Assembly (NCBI GenBank): GCA_008711135.1 | Contig: VUAW01000017.1 | Coordinates: 1-64,000 of the forward strand | Source of the DNA: Rhodobacteraceae bacterium LNNU 3342 | Lineage (GTDB): Bacteria > Pseudomonadota > Alphaproteobacteria > Rhodobacterales > Rhodobacteraceae | Length of the DNA stretch: 64,000 nucleotides | Direction: 5' to 3' | In this document: one piece after another, positions 26,269 through 37,679 of the stretch | Layout of the letters: every line of letters begins with the position of its first letter | Numbering within the stretch: position 1 is the stretch's first letter | Notes under the pieces: generated by a model | The model's input: the letters and a program-made list of their open reading frames with translations, nothing else | What the model was told of the DNA's origin: nothing | The model's database searches: none | Translations under genes and position numbers: made by a program

Positions 26269-26865
26269 ATGACTGCTGCCACCGACCTGAGCGCGCTGCT
26301 CGCCTCGCGCATCTGCCACGATCTTATCAGCCCGATGGGGGCAATCGGCAATGGCCTTGAACTGATGATGATGGCCGGCAGCACCAAGGGACCCGAAGCT
26401 GCCCTGATCGCCGAAAGCGTGGCCAGCGCAAACGCGCGCATCCGGTTTTTCCGTGTCGCCTTCGGCGCGGCTTCGGCCGGACAGCGGATGGGCCGCCCTG
26501 AGATCGTCTCGATCCTGTCCGACATGACGACGGGTGGGCGGCTCCGCATCGACTGGCGCCCCGAAGGCGACCTGCCGCGCCCTGAAGTGCGGCTTGCATT
26601 TCTGCTGATCCAGTGCCTGGAAACGGGAATGCCATTCGGCGGGGCCGTCACGGTCGAAAACAAGGGCGGCCAGTGGGAAATCATCGGCACCGCTCAACGT
26701 CTGCGGATCGAGCAGGCATTGTGGGACGGGCTTGAAAACCCGTCCCTTGCCCCCGCCGCAGTCGCGGCGCAGGTGCATTTCGCGTTGATCCCGGACGTGC
26801 TCCGGACCCAGGGGCGCCGGCTGCGGGTGGATATCACCGAAAACCGTATCCGCCTGAGTTGTTAG
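26269..26865 (+). CDS. chpT: Histidine phosphotransferase ChpT
   Basis: 198-aa phosphotransfer protein of the CckA-ChpT-CtrA relay, which controls motility, cell cycle or gene-transfer-agent genes in alphaproteobacteria. The N-terminal dimerisation helix carries the phospho-accepting His in LLASRICHDLISPMGAIGNGLEL, and the rest is a degenerate histidine-kinase-like ATPase domain, as in known ChpT. No ribosome site precedes the ATG, and DUF3553 starts 26 bases away on the other strand. chpT may therefore be translated from a leaderless or very short-leader mRNA. Its stop is one base from the convergent proA stop. Confidence 0.88.
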   Translation: MTAATDLSALLASRICHDLISPMGAIGNGLELMMMAGSTKGPEAALIAESVASANARIRFFRVAFGAASAGQRMGRPEIVSILSDMTTGGRLRIDWRPEGDLPRPEVRLAFLLIQCLETGMPFGGAVTVENKGGQWEIIGTAQRLRIEQALWDGLENPSLAPAAVAAQVHFALIPDVLRTQGRRLRVDITENRIRLSC

Positions 26866-26866
26866 C

Positions 26867-28123
26867 TCAGGCGCGAACGGTTCCGTTCCCTGTCACCAGG
26901 TACTTGAAGCTGGTCAGCTGTTCAGCTCCTACCGGGCCGCGGGCGTGCATCTTGCCCGTGGCGATGCCGATTTCGCCGCCCATCCCGAACTCCCCCCCAT
27001 CAGCGAACTGGGTGGAGGCGTTGCGCATCAGGATCGCGCTGTCGAGCCGGGCAAAGAAGCGATCCGCGGTGGCGTCATCCTCGGTCAGGATCGCCTCGGT
27101 GTGGCTGGAACCGAAACGGCGGATATGGGCGATCGCCTCGTCCACATCGGCCACCACCTGTGCGGCGATGATCCGATCCAGAAACTCCTGCCCGAAATCC
27201 TCGGCCCCTGCGGGGATCACGCCCGGCAGGTGCTGAAGTTCCTCTGCCCCGCGCACCTCTACCCCCGCTGCGACAAGGTCTGCGATCAATTGCGCACCTA
27301 GCCCATCAACCAAGTCGCGGTGGATCAGCAGGCATTCCGCGGCGCCACAGATCCCGGTGCGGCGGGTCTTGGCGTTCAGCACCACTGCCCGCGCCTTTTC
27401 AGGGTCGGCAGCCTTGTCCACATAGACGTGACAGATGCCTTCCAGATGGGCGAAGACCGGCACACGCGCCTCTGACTGCACAAGGCCCACAAGGCCCTTG
27501 CCACCGCGCGGCACGATTACGTCGATGAATTCGACCATCCGCAGCATCTCCCCCACCGCAGCGCGGTCACGCGTCGGCACAAGCTGCACCGCGTCCTCGG
27601 GCAAGCCGGCGGTACGGAGGCCTTCGGCCAAGCAGGCGTGGATCTCGGTCGAGGAGTGGAAGCTCTCCGACCCCCCGCGCAGGATCACCGCGTTCCCTGC
27701 CTTGAGGCAAAGCGCGCCGGCATCGGCAGTTACGTTCGGGCGGCTTTCATAGATCACCCCCACGACCCCCAGCGGCGTACGGACACGGCGGATGTGCAGA
27801 CCAGTGGGCCGATCCCATTCGGCAATGACCTGCCCCACCGGATCATCCTGCGCCGCAACCGCCCGCAGCCCTTCGACAATGGCAGCGATACGGCCTTCGT
27901 CCAGCATCAGCCGGTCCATCATCGCGGGGGACAGGCCCTTTTCGCGGCCGTAATCAAGATCACGGCCGTTCGCCTCAATGATGCGGCCGCGGCGGGCCCA
28001 GACGGCATCGGCGGCGGATTCCAGCGCCTTCCGCTTGGCCTCTGGCGGGGCCGAGGCAAGCTCTGTAGCCGCTTCGCGCGCGCGAAGGCCAATAGCCCGC
28101 ATCAGTTCCGCAATCTCGCTCAT
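26867..28123 (-). CDS. proA: Glutamate-5-semialdehyde dehydrogenase
   Basis: Second enzyme of proline synthesis: NADPH reduces gamma-glutamyl phosphate to glutamate semialdehyde in the cytoplasm. The 418-aa aldehyde-dehydrogenase-fold protein has [38 protein letters not shown] and the catalytic Cys in [30 protein letters not shown] is also typical. The ATG at 28123 follows AGGA from the overlapping end of proB. Operon obg-proB-proA. Confidence 0.96.
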   Translation of the reverse strand: MSEIAELMRAIGLRAREAATELASAPPEAKRKALESAADAVWARRGRIIEANGRDLDYGREKGLSPAMMDRLMLDEGRIAAIVEGLRAVAAQDDPVGQVIAEWDRPTGLHIRRVRTPLGVVGVIYESRPNVTADAGALCLKAGNAVILRGGSESFHSSTEIHACLAEGLRTAGLPEDAVQLVPTRDRAAVGEMLRMVEFIDVIVPRGGKGLVGLVQSEARVPVFAHLEGICHVYVDKAADPEKARAVVLNAKTRRTGICGAAECLLIHRDLVDGLGAQLIADLVAAGVEVRGAEELQHLPGVIPAGAEDFGQEFLDRIIAAQVVADVDEAIAHIRRFGSSHTEAILTEDDATADRFFARLDSAILMRNASTQFADGGEFGMGGEIGIATGKMHARGPVGAEQLTSFKYLVTGNGTVRA

Positions 28124-28131
28124 CGTCTTCC

Positions 28132-30314
<2,183 letters not shown>

Positions 30315-30378
30315 TCAACCCCGGCTGCCAGAAATGCGTTCCCGCGGCGGGCGCGGGAACGATGTAGCGCAGACCGGA

Positions 30379-30927
30379 TCAGCCGAGCTTGCGCAGGTAG
30401 GTCCAAGTAGGAACATTGGCATTGCGCGCGACGCTGAACGCCTCTGCATCGCCAAGATATTCAAAGCCCGCGTTGGTCAGCACCCGCGCCGACCCGGGGC
30501 TGTCCTGGAACACCTGGGCAAACATCGTCTTGTTCCCCAAGGGATTGGCAGACACAATTGCAGTGACTGCTTCAGAGGCATAGCCGGTGTTCCATGCAGC
30601 GGGCGCGACCCAGTAGCCGATTTCGGCCTGCTCGCGGTCCAGCCGCGACAGCGAGAGCACGCCCAGAAGTTCAGACCCCCCGTTGCCGGACGCGTCCATC
30701 GCCCAGACAGCCTGCGCCCCGGCGCCCGACATCGCGCGGGCAACGAAGGCCTCGGCCGCGCCGGGTGGATAGGGATGCGGAATCGAGGTCGTCTGCTCCG
30801 CCACCCGCCGATCCGAGCCGTACATCGCGATAAGCCCCGTGTCCGATCGCCGAAGCGGCCGCAGGACGAACCGCTCTGTTGGAACGATCGGCAGCCCGGT
30901 GCCAATTTGCGGTGCGATCAGTGTCAT
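30379..30927 (-). CDS. GNAT family N-acetyltransferase (RimJ/RimL-like)
   Basis: 182-aa acetyltransferase. TERFVLRPLRRSDTGLIAMYGSD and QAEIGYWVAPAAWNTGYASEAVTAIV are the usual beta1 and motif A regions of the RimJ/RimL GNAT group. Acceptor unknown; proteins of this group acetylate N-termini or small amines. Located between rpmA and obg, a frequent neighbour in the family, about 120 bases before obg. Confidence 0.88.
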   Translation of the reverse strand: MTLIAPQIGTGLPIVPTERFVLRPLRRSDTGLIAMYGSDRRVAEQTTSIPHPYPPGAAEAFVARAMSGAGAQAVWAMDASGNGGSELLGVLSLSRLDREQAEIGYWVAPAAWNTGYASEAVTAIVSANPLGNKTMFAQVFQDSPGSARVLTNAGFEYLGDAEAFSVARNANVPTWTYLRKLG

Positions 30928-31063
30928 GCCTTCCCTCCTCCGAACTGCAGGATCGTGACGGGTTCATGGCCCGCTTTAGGTAAAAAATGGGTAACCGCAC
31001 GACATCCTGCAAGCGATGCGGCACCTGCACCGATAAAGCCCGCCCCCGCCGGGATGGAACCCG

Positions 31064-31104
31064 ACGAAAACGAACGGGGGACCGGCCTTTCAGCCGATCC
31101 CCCG
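31064..31104 (-). terminator. Terminator after rpmA
   Basis: On the minus strand CGGGGGATCGGC (31104-31093) pairs with GCCGGTCCCCCG (31086-31075), with one mismatch and a short loop. It is followed by TTCGTTTTCG. It lies about 25 bases after the rpmA stop and separates the ribosomal operon from the GNAT-obg genes. Confidence 0.75.
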
Positions 31105-31130
31105 ATACATGAACTTTGTAAAGGTTCGGC

Positions 31131-31400
31131 TTACTCCGCAGCCTCCGCGACCGGGAGGACCGAAATAAAGGTGCGGCCCTTGAGGCCCTTGTGGAAGGTC
31201 ACGCTGCCTTCGGTCACGGCAAAGATCGTGTGGTCCTTGCCCATGCCGACGCCTTCACCCGGCCACCACTTGGTGCCGCGCTGACGCACGATGATGTTGC
31301 CCGGGATGGCAGCCTGGCCACCATAGAGCTTCACGCCAAGGCGGCGACCGGCAGAGTCGCGGCCGTTGCGGGAAGAACCGCCTGCTTTCTTGTGTGCCAT
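31131..31400 (-). CDS. rpmA: 50S ribosomal protein L27
   Basis: 89-aa L27, located at the peptidyl-transferase region of the 50S subunit. [29 protein letters not shown] is the canonical start and [23 protein letters not shown] the centre. The N-terminus begins directly with MAHKKAG, so no Firmicutes-type leader is cleaved. It follows rplU by 6 bases. Confidence 0.98.
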   Translation of the reverse strand: MAHKKAGGSSRNGRDSAGRRLGVKLYGGQAAIPGNIIVRQRGTKWWPGEGVGMGKDHTIFAVTEGSVTFHKGLKGRTFISVLPVAEAAE

Positions 31401-31406
31401 ATCGCG

Positions 31407-31844
31407 TTACTCCTGCGCTTCGGCCGCGGGCTTCTTCGCGGCGCGTTTCGGTTTTGCCGGCGCCTCTGCGGCTGCCGGGGCCGCTTCGGCCGGTGCCGAA
31501 TTCGCGGCTTTGACGCCGGTCGCTTCCGCGCCCGAGGTCAGGATATCGGTCACGCGCACCAGCGTCAGTTTCTGGCGGTGGCCCTTGGTGCGCTGCGACG
31601 AATGCTTCCGGCGGCGCTTGACGTAGTGGATGACTTTCTCACCCTTGATCTGGTCGATCACTTCGGCCTGCACGGCGGCACCTGCCACGAGGGGCGCGCC
31701 AACCGTCAGCTCGTCGCCGCCGACCATCAGAATCTCGTTGAACTGGATCTTGTCACCAGCTTCGCAAACAAGCTTTTCCACGCGCAGCACGTCGCCCGCC
31801 TGGACGCGATATTGCTTGCCGCCTGTCTTGAGGACCGCGAACAT
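31407..31844 (-). CDS. rplU: 50S ribosomal protein L21
   Basis: 145-aa L21. The core (about residues 1-103) starts MFAVLKTGGKQYRVQAGD and ends with the RNA-binding KRRRKHSSQRTKGHRQKLT. An Ala/Pro/Lys-rich tail of about 40 residues follows, longer than E. coli L21 but common in alphaproteobacteria. Start ATG at 31844 is fixed by conservation; the leader includes AAGGAAAAG. First gene of rplU-rpmA. Confidence 0.97.
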   Translation of the reverse strand: MFAVLKTGGKQYRVQAGDVLRVEKLVCEAGDKIQFNEILMVGGDELTVGAPLVAGAAVQAEVIDQIKGEKVIHYVKRRRKHSSQRTKGHRQKLTLVRVTDILTSGAEATGVKAANSAPAEAAPAAAEAPAKPKRAAKKPAAEAQE

Positions 31845-31922
31845 CGGCCTTTTCCTTCTTGTCACCGCGTCCTGTGGCCCCCGGTGTGCCGGGCGTTGAT
31901 GCCGATGCGCCTTCGGACAGCG

Positions 31923-31937
31923 CGCCCCTATGGGGCG
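31923..31937 (-). other. Hairpin in the rplU leader
   Basis: CGCCCC and GGGGCG (31923-31928 and 31932-31937) form a 6-bp stem with a 3-base loop in the roughly 130-base leader of rplU; on the minus strand it is preceded by a T-rich run. It may be part of a leader control structure, but no known L21 leader motif was matched. Confidence 0.3.
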
Positions 31938-31984
31938 AAAACAAAACAACCCGTCAAGGCACCATGCCAAGCCGGGGTGTACGC

Positions 31985-32013
31985 TATATCGTGTAAAATC
32001 CCGCCGCTGTCAA
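31985..32013 (-). promoter_or_regulatory. Sigma-70 promoter of rplU-rpmA
   Basis: On the minus strand a perfect -35 TTGACA (32013-32008) is followed after exactly 17 bases by GATATA (31990-31985), giving a start near 31978 and a leader of about 130 bases. It is one of the clearest promoters in the window. Confidence 0.7.
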
Positions 32014-32018
32014 GCATT

Positions 32019-32031
32019 CCGGCATTGCCGG
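32019..32031 (-). terminator. Short hairpin after the DUF2059 gene
   Basis: CCGGC (32019-32023) and GCCGG (32027-32031) form a 5-bp stem with a 3-base loop just after the stop at 32035. There is no proper T tract, and it abuts the rplU promoter, so it is only a weak terminator candidate. Confidence 0.3.
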
Positions 32032-32034
32032 AGG

Positions 32035-32871
32035 CTAAAGATCCTGGCCGCGGATGTAGCGTGCCGCCGCCCTGCCCAGTTCGTGCGAGATCGACACGAA
32101 CAGATCGTCGAAGCTGGCGAAAAGCGCGCGATTCAGTTCCCGCCCCGCGGGGCTTTCGGAAAAGGCGATGTAGTCCTCCAGCACCGTGTCAGAGAGCGGA
32201 CGATAGGCAAGGGATAGATAGGCATAAAGCCATTCGCTCGTCTCTTCCCGGACCGCGTCCTCCTGCGACCACACGGCGGCAAGCATTTCGCCTTCGCTCA
32301 TTTCAAAGTCAAAGGCGCTGCCGTCAATCATTCCGCGGTAGAAGGCGAGGTTGGAGTTCAGCGCCCCCACCACGTTCGTTTCCACCAGGTCATTCGCCTG
32401 CACGAAGCGGTCGATGAGTTCAAGCCGCGGCGCATTGTCCGCCATCATCTCTTCGAGCATCACGCGACTGTCGGCATCGACGGTCTCATCCAGCATGGCG
32501 CGGCGGGCCGAAAGCTCCAGCTCTACGATCTGCCGGCCCTGATCCGCGCCGAAGAACTCGATCATCGCCGGCAGCCGAGGGGACTGAGCGATCTCGGCAC
32601 TGAAGCGGTCGATGAAGCGTGTCTGCATCTGTTCAGCGTCGTAGATTGAATCGACCGTAGCCCGCCAAGCCGTCCCACCCCGCCCCGGGAAAAGCTCGGC
32701 CTCAAGGTCGCCGCCATAGCCCACGCCCTCTTCGCGCATGACCTCGATGACCTCGCGCAGGCGCAGCGCCTCAGCCAGTTGCCGGGTATCCGCCGAAGCG
32801 CCGGACGCATAAAACACCCCGGTCGCCACGGCGACTGCGGGAAATGCCATAAAGATATGCCAGAAGCGCAT
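32035..32871 (-). CDS. DUF2059 domain protein, exported
   Basis: 278-aa protein with a signal-peptide-like start (MRFWHIFMAFPAVAVATGVFYASGASA, cleavage likely near residue 27). A helical body follows, containing MIEFFGADQGRQIVELELSARRAML and a C-terminal DYIAFSESPAGRELNRALFASFD, characteristic of DUF2059. Likely periplasmic; no enzymatic motif is seen and the function is unknown. Expressed toward rplU on the same strand. Confidence 0.75.
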   Translation of the reverse strand: MRFWHIFMAFPAVAVATGVFYASGASADTRQLAEALRLREVIEVMREEGVGYGGDLEAELFPGRGGTAWRATVDSIYDAEQMQTRFIDRFSAEIAQSPRLPAMIEFFGADQGRQIVELELSARRAMLDETVDADSRVMLEEMMADNAPRLELIDRFVQANDLVETNVVGALNSNLAFYRGMIDGSAFDFEMSEGEMLAAVWSQEDAVREETSEWLYAYLSLAYRPLSDTVLEDYIAFSESPAGRELNRALFASFDDLFVSISHELGRAAARYIRGQDL

Positions 32872-33003
32872 GAGGGTCCCGCTATGCCTGTCCTCCTAAT
32901 GCTAGTGCGGGTTGTCGGGTGAGCCAAGGAGGCAACGGAAGAAAAGTTGGCGGCGCCAGAAGGCAGCGTCGGCGCAAAAAGCCGGAACAGGTACAAAATC
33001 CTC

Positions 33004-33032
33004 TTGCACCCCCCGCGCCTTCCGACTAAATC
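33004..33032 (+). promoter_or_regulatory. Promoter of tRNA-Ser
   Basis: TTGCAC (33004-33009), a 17-base spacer and TAAATC (33027-33032) fit a sigma-70 promoter starting near 33039, about 15 bases before the mature tRNA 5' end. Confidence 0.5.
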
Positions 33033-33053
33033 GCCCCCACTGACCCCCAGCGC

Positions 33054-33143
33054 GGAGAGGTGCCGGAGTGGTCGAACGGGGCGGTCTCGAAAACCGTTGT
33101 GGGGGTGACTCCACCCAGGGTTCGAATCCCTGTCTCTCCGCCA
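33054..33143 (+). tRNA. tRNA-Ser (anticodon CGA)
   Basis: A complete class II tRNA. The acceptor stem is GGAGAGG with TCTCTCC (one G-U pair), the anticodon loop CTCGAAA gives CGA, and the long variable arm is typical of Ser. The T arm is GGGTTCGAATCCC, the discriminator G, and CCA is encoded (33141-33143). It reads UCG codons, common in high-GC genomes. Confidence 0.97.
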
Positions 33144-33506
33144 CTTCATCATCAATGTTCTAGCTTTTAGGCTTTTCGGTGCCTCAAGGTGGCTGCCGCC
33201 ATCTATCCCCCTAACCAAAGACTCTGCATCAGCAGGCGCCAGACACCTCGACAGGAAGCTGACGTGCGCTGCATCCGCTGTCCTCGTGCACGTGGAAATT
33301 ATTTCGGGAAATGTGTGCGCCCGAGAGCGAGGTTGCCATAGAGCGTCCAAAAGCTCTAGGCGGCCGAAGTCGGCACTGTGAAGAGTTACCTATGGTGCAG
33401 AAGCCAACTTGCCCTAACCGCTGACATCAACATTGATGAAAGCTTCACATTCCTGCGACGAAACTGAAGCATAAGTCTGACAGACGCTCCCCAAAAAGGA
33501 GCGCAA
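33144..33506. other. Gene-free stretch after tRNA-Ser, promoter region of the Ugp-like operon
   Basis: No gene is supported in these 363 bases. Two small dyads lie near the operon start: CATCAA-CA-TTGATG (33425-33438) and GTCTG-A-CAGAC (33475-33485). Either could be an operator. No convincing integrase or attachment repeat was found next to the tRNA. Confidence 0.4.
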
Positions 33507-34643
33507 ATGTCGCGGCAATCCATTGAGCTTTCGGGCATCAGCAAAAGCTTTGGCCCAACGCAGGTCCTGAAGGAGATCGACCTGTCGGTACGCGAGGGGG
33601 AGTTTCTCTCTCTCGTCGGCATGTCCGGTTGCGGGAAATCCACGCTCTTGCGCATCATTGCCGGGCTGGAGTTACCCGATGACGGCGTCGTCGAGATTGG
33701 CGGAGAGAACGTTACCTCACGCGATCCCGCTGACCGCAACCTGGCGATGGTGTTCCAGTCCTACGCGCTTTACCCGCACATGACTGTGCGGCAGAACATT
33801 GCGACGCCCTTGCGGATGCGGATGCTGCCCCTCGCCGCGCGTCTTCCGCTACTGGGGCGGCTGCTGGCACCGCGAGAGACGCTGAGCCAGATCGACGCGG
33901 CAGTCGAGCAGGCTGCCGATACCTTGCAGATCACCCATCTTCTGGACCGCAAGCCGGCTCAGCTTTCAGGCGGGCAGCGCCAGAGGGTTGCCCTTGCACG
34001 CGCGCTGGTGCGCCAGCCAGCGGCCTTCCTGATGGACGAGCCGCTTTCGAACCTGGATGCCAAACTGCGTGCGCATATGCGCGATGAACTCGCCGCGCTG
34101 CATCGCCGGCTGGGCGCCACCTTCATCTATGTCACGCACGATCAGGTGGAGGCGATGACGATGTCCGATCGCATCGCCCTGATGATCGAGGGTCGCATCG
34201 AACAACTCGGGACTCCGGATGATCTTTACCGGACGCCGGCGACGCTTTCTGTTGCGCGTTTCATTGGCTCGCCGACCATCAATCTGCTTCCGGCCGAGGT
34301 TACGGCTGATCGCCAGGTCACGGTCGCCGGAATGGAAACCGGCCTGCATGCCGAGGAAGGGCCCGCTACATTGGGCATCCGGGCAGAGGACTTCCACCTC
34401 GCCAGCACGGGCATGCCCGCCCGGCTTTTGCGCGCCGAGACACACGGGGCCGACCGGTTCCTGACCTGCCAGCTGATGGCTGGCGACGGATCAGTGGTCG
34501 TTCTACGCCAAAGCGCCTCGGATCGGCCCAGCGCAGACGCGGATGGCAAGCTGCACCTGCGTTTCGCGGCCGATCGGGTTCATCTGTTCGGCGCGGACGG
34601 GCGTCGCCGCCCGGTGTACGTCGGCGGGAAGGTGGCTGCATGA
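33507..34643 (+). CDS. ABC transporter ATPase, CUT1/UgpC-MalK type
   Basis: 378-aa ATPase of a carbohydrate or glycerophosphate importer. Walker A GMSGCGKST, Q-loop MVFQSYALYPHMTV, signature [15 protein letters not shown], Walker B FLMDEPLSNLD and the switch His (YVTHDQVEAMTMSDR) are intact. A TOBE/MalK regulatory domain fills residues about 240-378 (PATLGIRAEDFHLA). There is an insert of about 20 residues around 110-130. AAAAAGGAG precedes the ATG. First of five genes, overlapping the next by four bases. Substrate is inferred from the operon. Confidence 0.9.
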   Translation: MSRQSIELSGISKSFGPTQVLKEIDLSVREGEFLSLVGMSGCGKSTLLRIIAGLELPDDGVVEIGGENVTSRDPADRNLAMVFQSYALYPHMTVRQNIATPLRMRMLPLAARLPLLGRLLAPRETLSQIDAAVEQAADTLQITHLLDRKPAQLSGGQRQRVALARALVRQPAAFLMDEPLSNLDAKLRAHMRDELAALHRRLGATFIYVTHDQVEAMTMSDRIALMIEGRIEQLGTPDDLYRTPATLSVARFIGSPTINLLPAEVTADRQVTVAGMETGLHAEEGPATLGIRAEDFHLASTGMPARLLRAETHGADRFLTCQLMAGDGSVVVLRQSASDRPSADADGKLHLRFAADRVHLFGADGRRRPVYVGGKVAA

Positions 34644-35542
34644 CTTTGACAGCAACGTTCGAAGCCTCTGCCCGCCCGCCTGCACGCAGCGTTCCGCGGG
34701 GTCTTGTCTTCGTCTTGCCGGCGGTTCTGCTTCTGCTGGCAATCTACATCGTGCCGATCATCGTGCTGGCCGGCTTTTCGATCACGGACTACCGCCTGGG
34801 GGCCATGAACTGGGACTTCGTGGGGGCGAGGAACTTCACGGCGGCCTTTGCTGACCCTGTCTTTATCCGAGCGCTGGCCAACACCGCCCTTTACGCCGCC
34901 ATCGTCATTCCGGCCGGCGTATTCATTGCCCTGGGCATCGCGCTTCTGGTGTACGGCAGGAAATCCTCCCGCGCGTTCTGGGAAACCGCTTACTTCCTGC
35001 CTGTCACCGCGACCTTGGTGGCCATGGCAACGGTCTGGCAGTTTCTTCTGCACCCCTCGCTCGGGCCGGTAAACACCGCCATCACCTGGGCAGGTTTCGA
35101 TCCCGTCTCTTTTCTCGGGAACCCGGCGCTGCTGATCCCGACAATGGCGCTGATCGGCGTGTGGCAGGTTCTGGGCTTCAACATGGTGCTGTTCCTGGCA
35201 GGCCTGACCGCCATTCCCCGGGATTTGCACGAAGCGGCCCGGATCGATGGCGCCAAAAGCCCTATCGACCGCTTCCTGACGGTGACTTGGCCGATGCTGG
35301 GCCCGACGACAATGTTTGTCGTGGTCACGACCTCGATCTCGGCCTTCAAGGTGTTCGAGACCGTGGCCGTGCTGACCAAGGGCCGGTCCGGGTCAGAAAC
35401 GCTGCTCTACGCTCTCTATCTCGAAGGGTTCGAGTACTCCAACACCGGCTATGCCGCCGCGCTGACACTAATCTTCCTGGCGATCGTGCTGATCCTGTCC
35501 ATCGGGCAGACGCTGCGGATGGATCGAAAGGTGCATTACTGA
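34640..35542 (+). CDS. ABC transporter permease, UgpA/MalF type
   Basis: 300-aa inner-membrane permease with six hydrophobic segments. The cytoplasmic EAA loop reads EAARIDGAKSPIDRFLTVTWPMLGPT, the contact site for the ATPase. The beginning LPAVLLLLAIYIVPIIVLAGFSITDYRLG is typical of CUT1 permeases. Start overlaps the ATPase stop (ATGA), and its stop shares one base with the next start (TGATG). Confidence 0.9.
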   Translation: MTLTATFEASARPPARSVPRGLVFVLPAVLLLLAIYIVPIIVLAGFSITDYRLGAMNWDFVGARNFTAAFADPVFIRALANTALYAAIVIPAGVFIALGIALLVYGRKSSRAFWETAYFLPVTATLVAMATVWQFLLHPSLGPVNTAITWAGFDPVSFLGNPALLIPTMALIGVWQVLGFNMVLFLAGLTAIPRDLHEAARIDGAKSPIDRFLTVTWPMLGPTTMFVVVTTSISAFKVFETVAVLTKGRSGSETLLYALYLEGFEYSNTGYAAALTLIFLAIVLILSIGQTLRMDRKVHY

Positions 35543-36354
35543 TGCTGCGTTTCCTTCCTCATGTTGTTCTGGCTATTGGGGCCGCGATCATGCTGCTGCC
35601 CTTCTACTGGATGGCGCTGACCTCGATCCGTTCCCCCGCCGAGATCTTCGATATTTCGCTCTGGCCCATTCCCGAGACCTTCAGCGGCGGGCAGAACTAT
35701 GCGCAGGCTGCCAACACGGTGCCGATGGCGCGGTTCATGCTGAATGGCGTCATCGTCTGCTCGGGCATCTTGATCGTTCAAGTGCTGACGGCCGTACCCG
35801 CCGCCTACGCGCTGGCCAAGCTGCAATTTCCCGGGCGCCGGCTGTTGATGGCGCTGGTGATCGCAGCGCTTTGCGTTCCGATGCAGGCGCTTGCGCTGCC
35901 GCTGTTTGTCGGGCTCGCAAAGGCCAACCTGCTGAACACCTATTTCGCGCAGATGGCGCCGTTCTTCCTGTCGGTCTTTGCCATCTTCCTGTTCCGCCAA
36001 TCCTTCCGGTCTTACCCCGACGAGATCATAGAAGCCGCCCGCATGGACGGCTTCACCGAGATGGAGATCTGCTGGCGACTGGTGCTGCGGGGCTCACTGC
36101 CGTCGTTGGCGGCCTTCTCGGTCTTCTCGGTCGTGGCGCACTGGAACGACCTCTACTGGCCGCTGATCGTCGTGTCCGACATGGCGATCGCCCCACCGCC
36201 CCTGGGAATGCTGTTCTTCTCGGACGTAGAAACCGGCGCGAACTACGGCGCGCTGATGGCGGGCGCCGCCATGATTACCGCCCCGATGATCGTCTGCTTC
36301 CTGCTGGCACGGCGGAGCTTCATCGCGGGCATCACCATGACCGGGGTCAAGTAG
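35542..36354 (+). CDS. ABC transporter permease, UgpE/MalG type
   Basis: 270-aa partner permease with six membrane segments and the EAA loop EAARMDGFTEMEICWRLVLRGSLP. The C-terminus GITMTGVK is typical of MalG/UgpE-like subunits (usual form LTAGAVKG). The start at 35542 is set by the TGATG overlap; longer frames run into the upstream permease. Confidence 0.9.
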   Translation: MLRFLPHVVLAIGAAIMLLPFYWMALTSIRSPAEIFDISLWPIPETFSGGQNYAQAANTVPMARFMLNGVIVCSGILIVQVLTAVPAAYALAKLQFPGRRLLMALVIAALCVPMQALALPLFVGLAKANLLNTYFAQMAPFFLSVFAIFLFRQSFRSYPDEIIEAARMDGFTEMEICWRLVLRGSLPSLAAFSVFSVVAHWNDLYWPLIVVSDMAIAPPPLGMLFFSDVETGANYGALMAGAAMITAPMIVCFLLARRSFIAGITMTGVK

Positions 36355-36374
36355 ACCCCTATTCGGAGAAAGAG

Positions 36375-37658
36375 ATGAACCTAACCCGACGCTTCGCCCT
36401 TGGCGCTTTCGCCCTTGGCCTGACACTGCCCAATCTTGCAATGGCACAGCAGGTCACGCTGGACGTGCTCTACAACCTGCCCGGCTTCACCAAATTTCAT
36501 CAGCCGCTGGCCGATGAGTTCATGAAGAACAACCCGGACGTGACCATAAACTTCCTGGCTCCCGCGGTCGGATATAACGAAGGCCAGCAGCAGGTGCTGC
36601 GCGCTGCCGTCACAGGCAATCTGCCGGACGTGTATTTTTCGGGCTACAACCTCACGGCAGAGCTGGTGCATACGCTGGCCCCGCGTGGACAGATTGTCGA
36701 TCTTGCGCCCTTCATCGAGGCCGAGGGCGGCCAAGCGTTCCTCGACGAGAACTTCTCGCCCAACATGGCCGCGCTGGGCGTGGTCGATGGGAAGCAATAC
36801 GGCCTTCCGGTCAATGCGTCCTCGCCCATCATGTATGTGAACGCTGATCTGGTTCGCGCGGCGGGCGGTGATCCTGAAGACATGCCGACCACCTTCCCCG
36901 AGTTGATTGAACTGGCCAAGTCCATCCACGAAGCTGACCCCCGCGTCGCAGGCATGTCCTATGACATCGCAGGTTGGCCGGATGATTGGCTGTGGCAGGC
37001 GATGATCTACCAGCAGGGCGGAAAACTTGTGGATCCGGACACCAATAAGGTCGCCTTCGACAATGAGATCGGCCTCAACGCGCTGACGATGATCCGTCAG
37101 ATGGCGGCCGAAGCCGGTGCGCCGACGTTTGACTGGGATCAGGCTCGGCAGCAGTTCGGCGCGGGAATGACCGGCTTTCTCTTCTCGACCCCTGCCCATG
37201 TGCAGACAATCGAAGGACTGGTCGGCGACCGGTTCGAACTGGTGACAACGACCTTCCCGCTTGACGACCCAGAGAACGGCGGCGTGCCTACCGGCGGGAA
37301 CTCGGCGGTGATGCTGACGCAGGACGAGGCCAAGCAGCAGGCGGCTTGGGAATACATCAAGTGGGTCACGGGCCCCGAGGCGCAGGATATCATCGTGCGC
37401 ATCACCGGCTATCTGCCGACGAACAAGCGCGCGACAGGCGAGGAGTATCTGGCGCCCTACTACCTCGAGCATCCGAACGTCGCCACCGCCGCTCGTCAGG
37501 CCGACCGTTCGCTGCCTTGGGCCGGCTATCCGGGCGGTGACTCGGTCCGCATTTGGCGCACGCAGCGCGACATCATCGGCACCGTGATGCGCGGCGAGGT
37601 TACGCCTGAAGACGGGCTGGCCCAGATCGTCGAACAGACAAACGCGCTGATGCAATAA
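36375..37658 (+). CDS. Extracellular solute-binding protein, family 1 (UgpB-like)
   Basis: 427-aa periplasmic binding protein with a signal peptide (RRFALGAFALGLTLPNLAMAQ, cleavage after AMA or AQ). Family 1 traits include VTLDVLYNLPGFTKF, YGLPVNASSPIMYVNADLVR and the late WEYIKWVTGPEAQ plus GYLPTNKRA. CGGAGAAAG precedes the ATG. It is the fourth gene of the operon. Similarity to UgpB is general; glycerol-3-phosphate or a glycerophosphodiester is inferred from the phosphodiesterase that follows. Confidence 0.88.
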   Translation: MNLTRRFALGAFALGLTLPNLAMAQQVTLDVLYNLPGFTKFHQPLADEFMKNNPDVTINFLAPAVGYNEGQQQVLRAAVTGNLPDVYFSGYNLTAELVHTLAPRGQIVDLAPFIEAEGGQAFLDENFSPNMAALGVVDGKQYGLPVNASSPIMYVNADLVRAAGGDPEDMPTTFPELIELAKSIHEADPRVAGMSYDIAGWPDDWLWQAMIYQQGGKLVDPDTNKVAFDNEIGLNALTMIRQMAAEAGAPTFDWDQARQQFGAGMTGFLFSTPAHVQTIEGLVGDRFELVTTTFPLDDPENGGVPTGGNSAVMLTQDEAKQQAAWEYIKWVTGPEAQDIIVRITGYLPTNKRATGEEYLAPYYLEHPNVATAARQADRSLPWAGYPGGDSVRIWRTQRDIIGTVMRGEVTPEDGLAQIVEQTNALMQ

Positions 37659-37679
37659 GCCTAGCCGGGACGAGCAAGA

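Noticed and set aside
33054-33506. Possible integration site beside tRNA-Ser
   Set aside because: No integrase, no repeat of the tRNA 3' end and no obvious island boundary in the following sequence.
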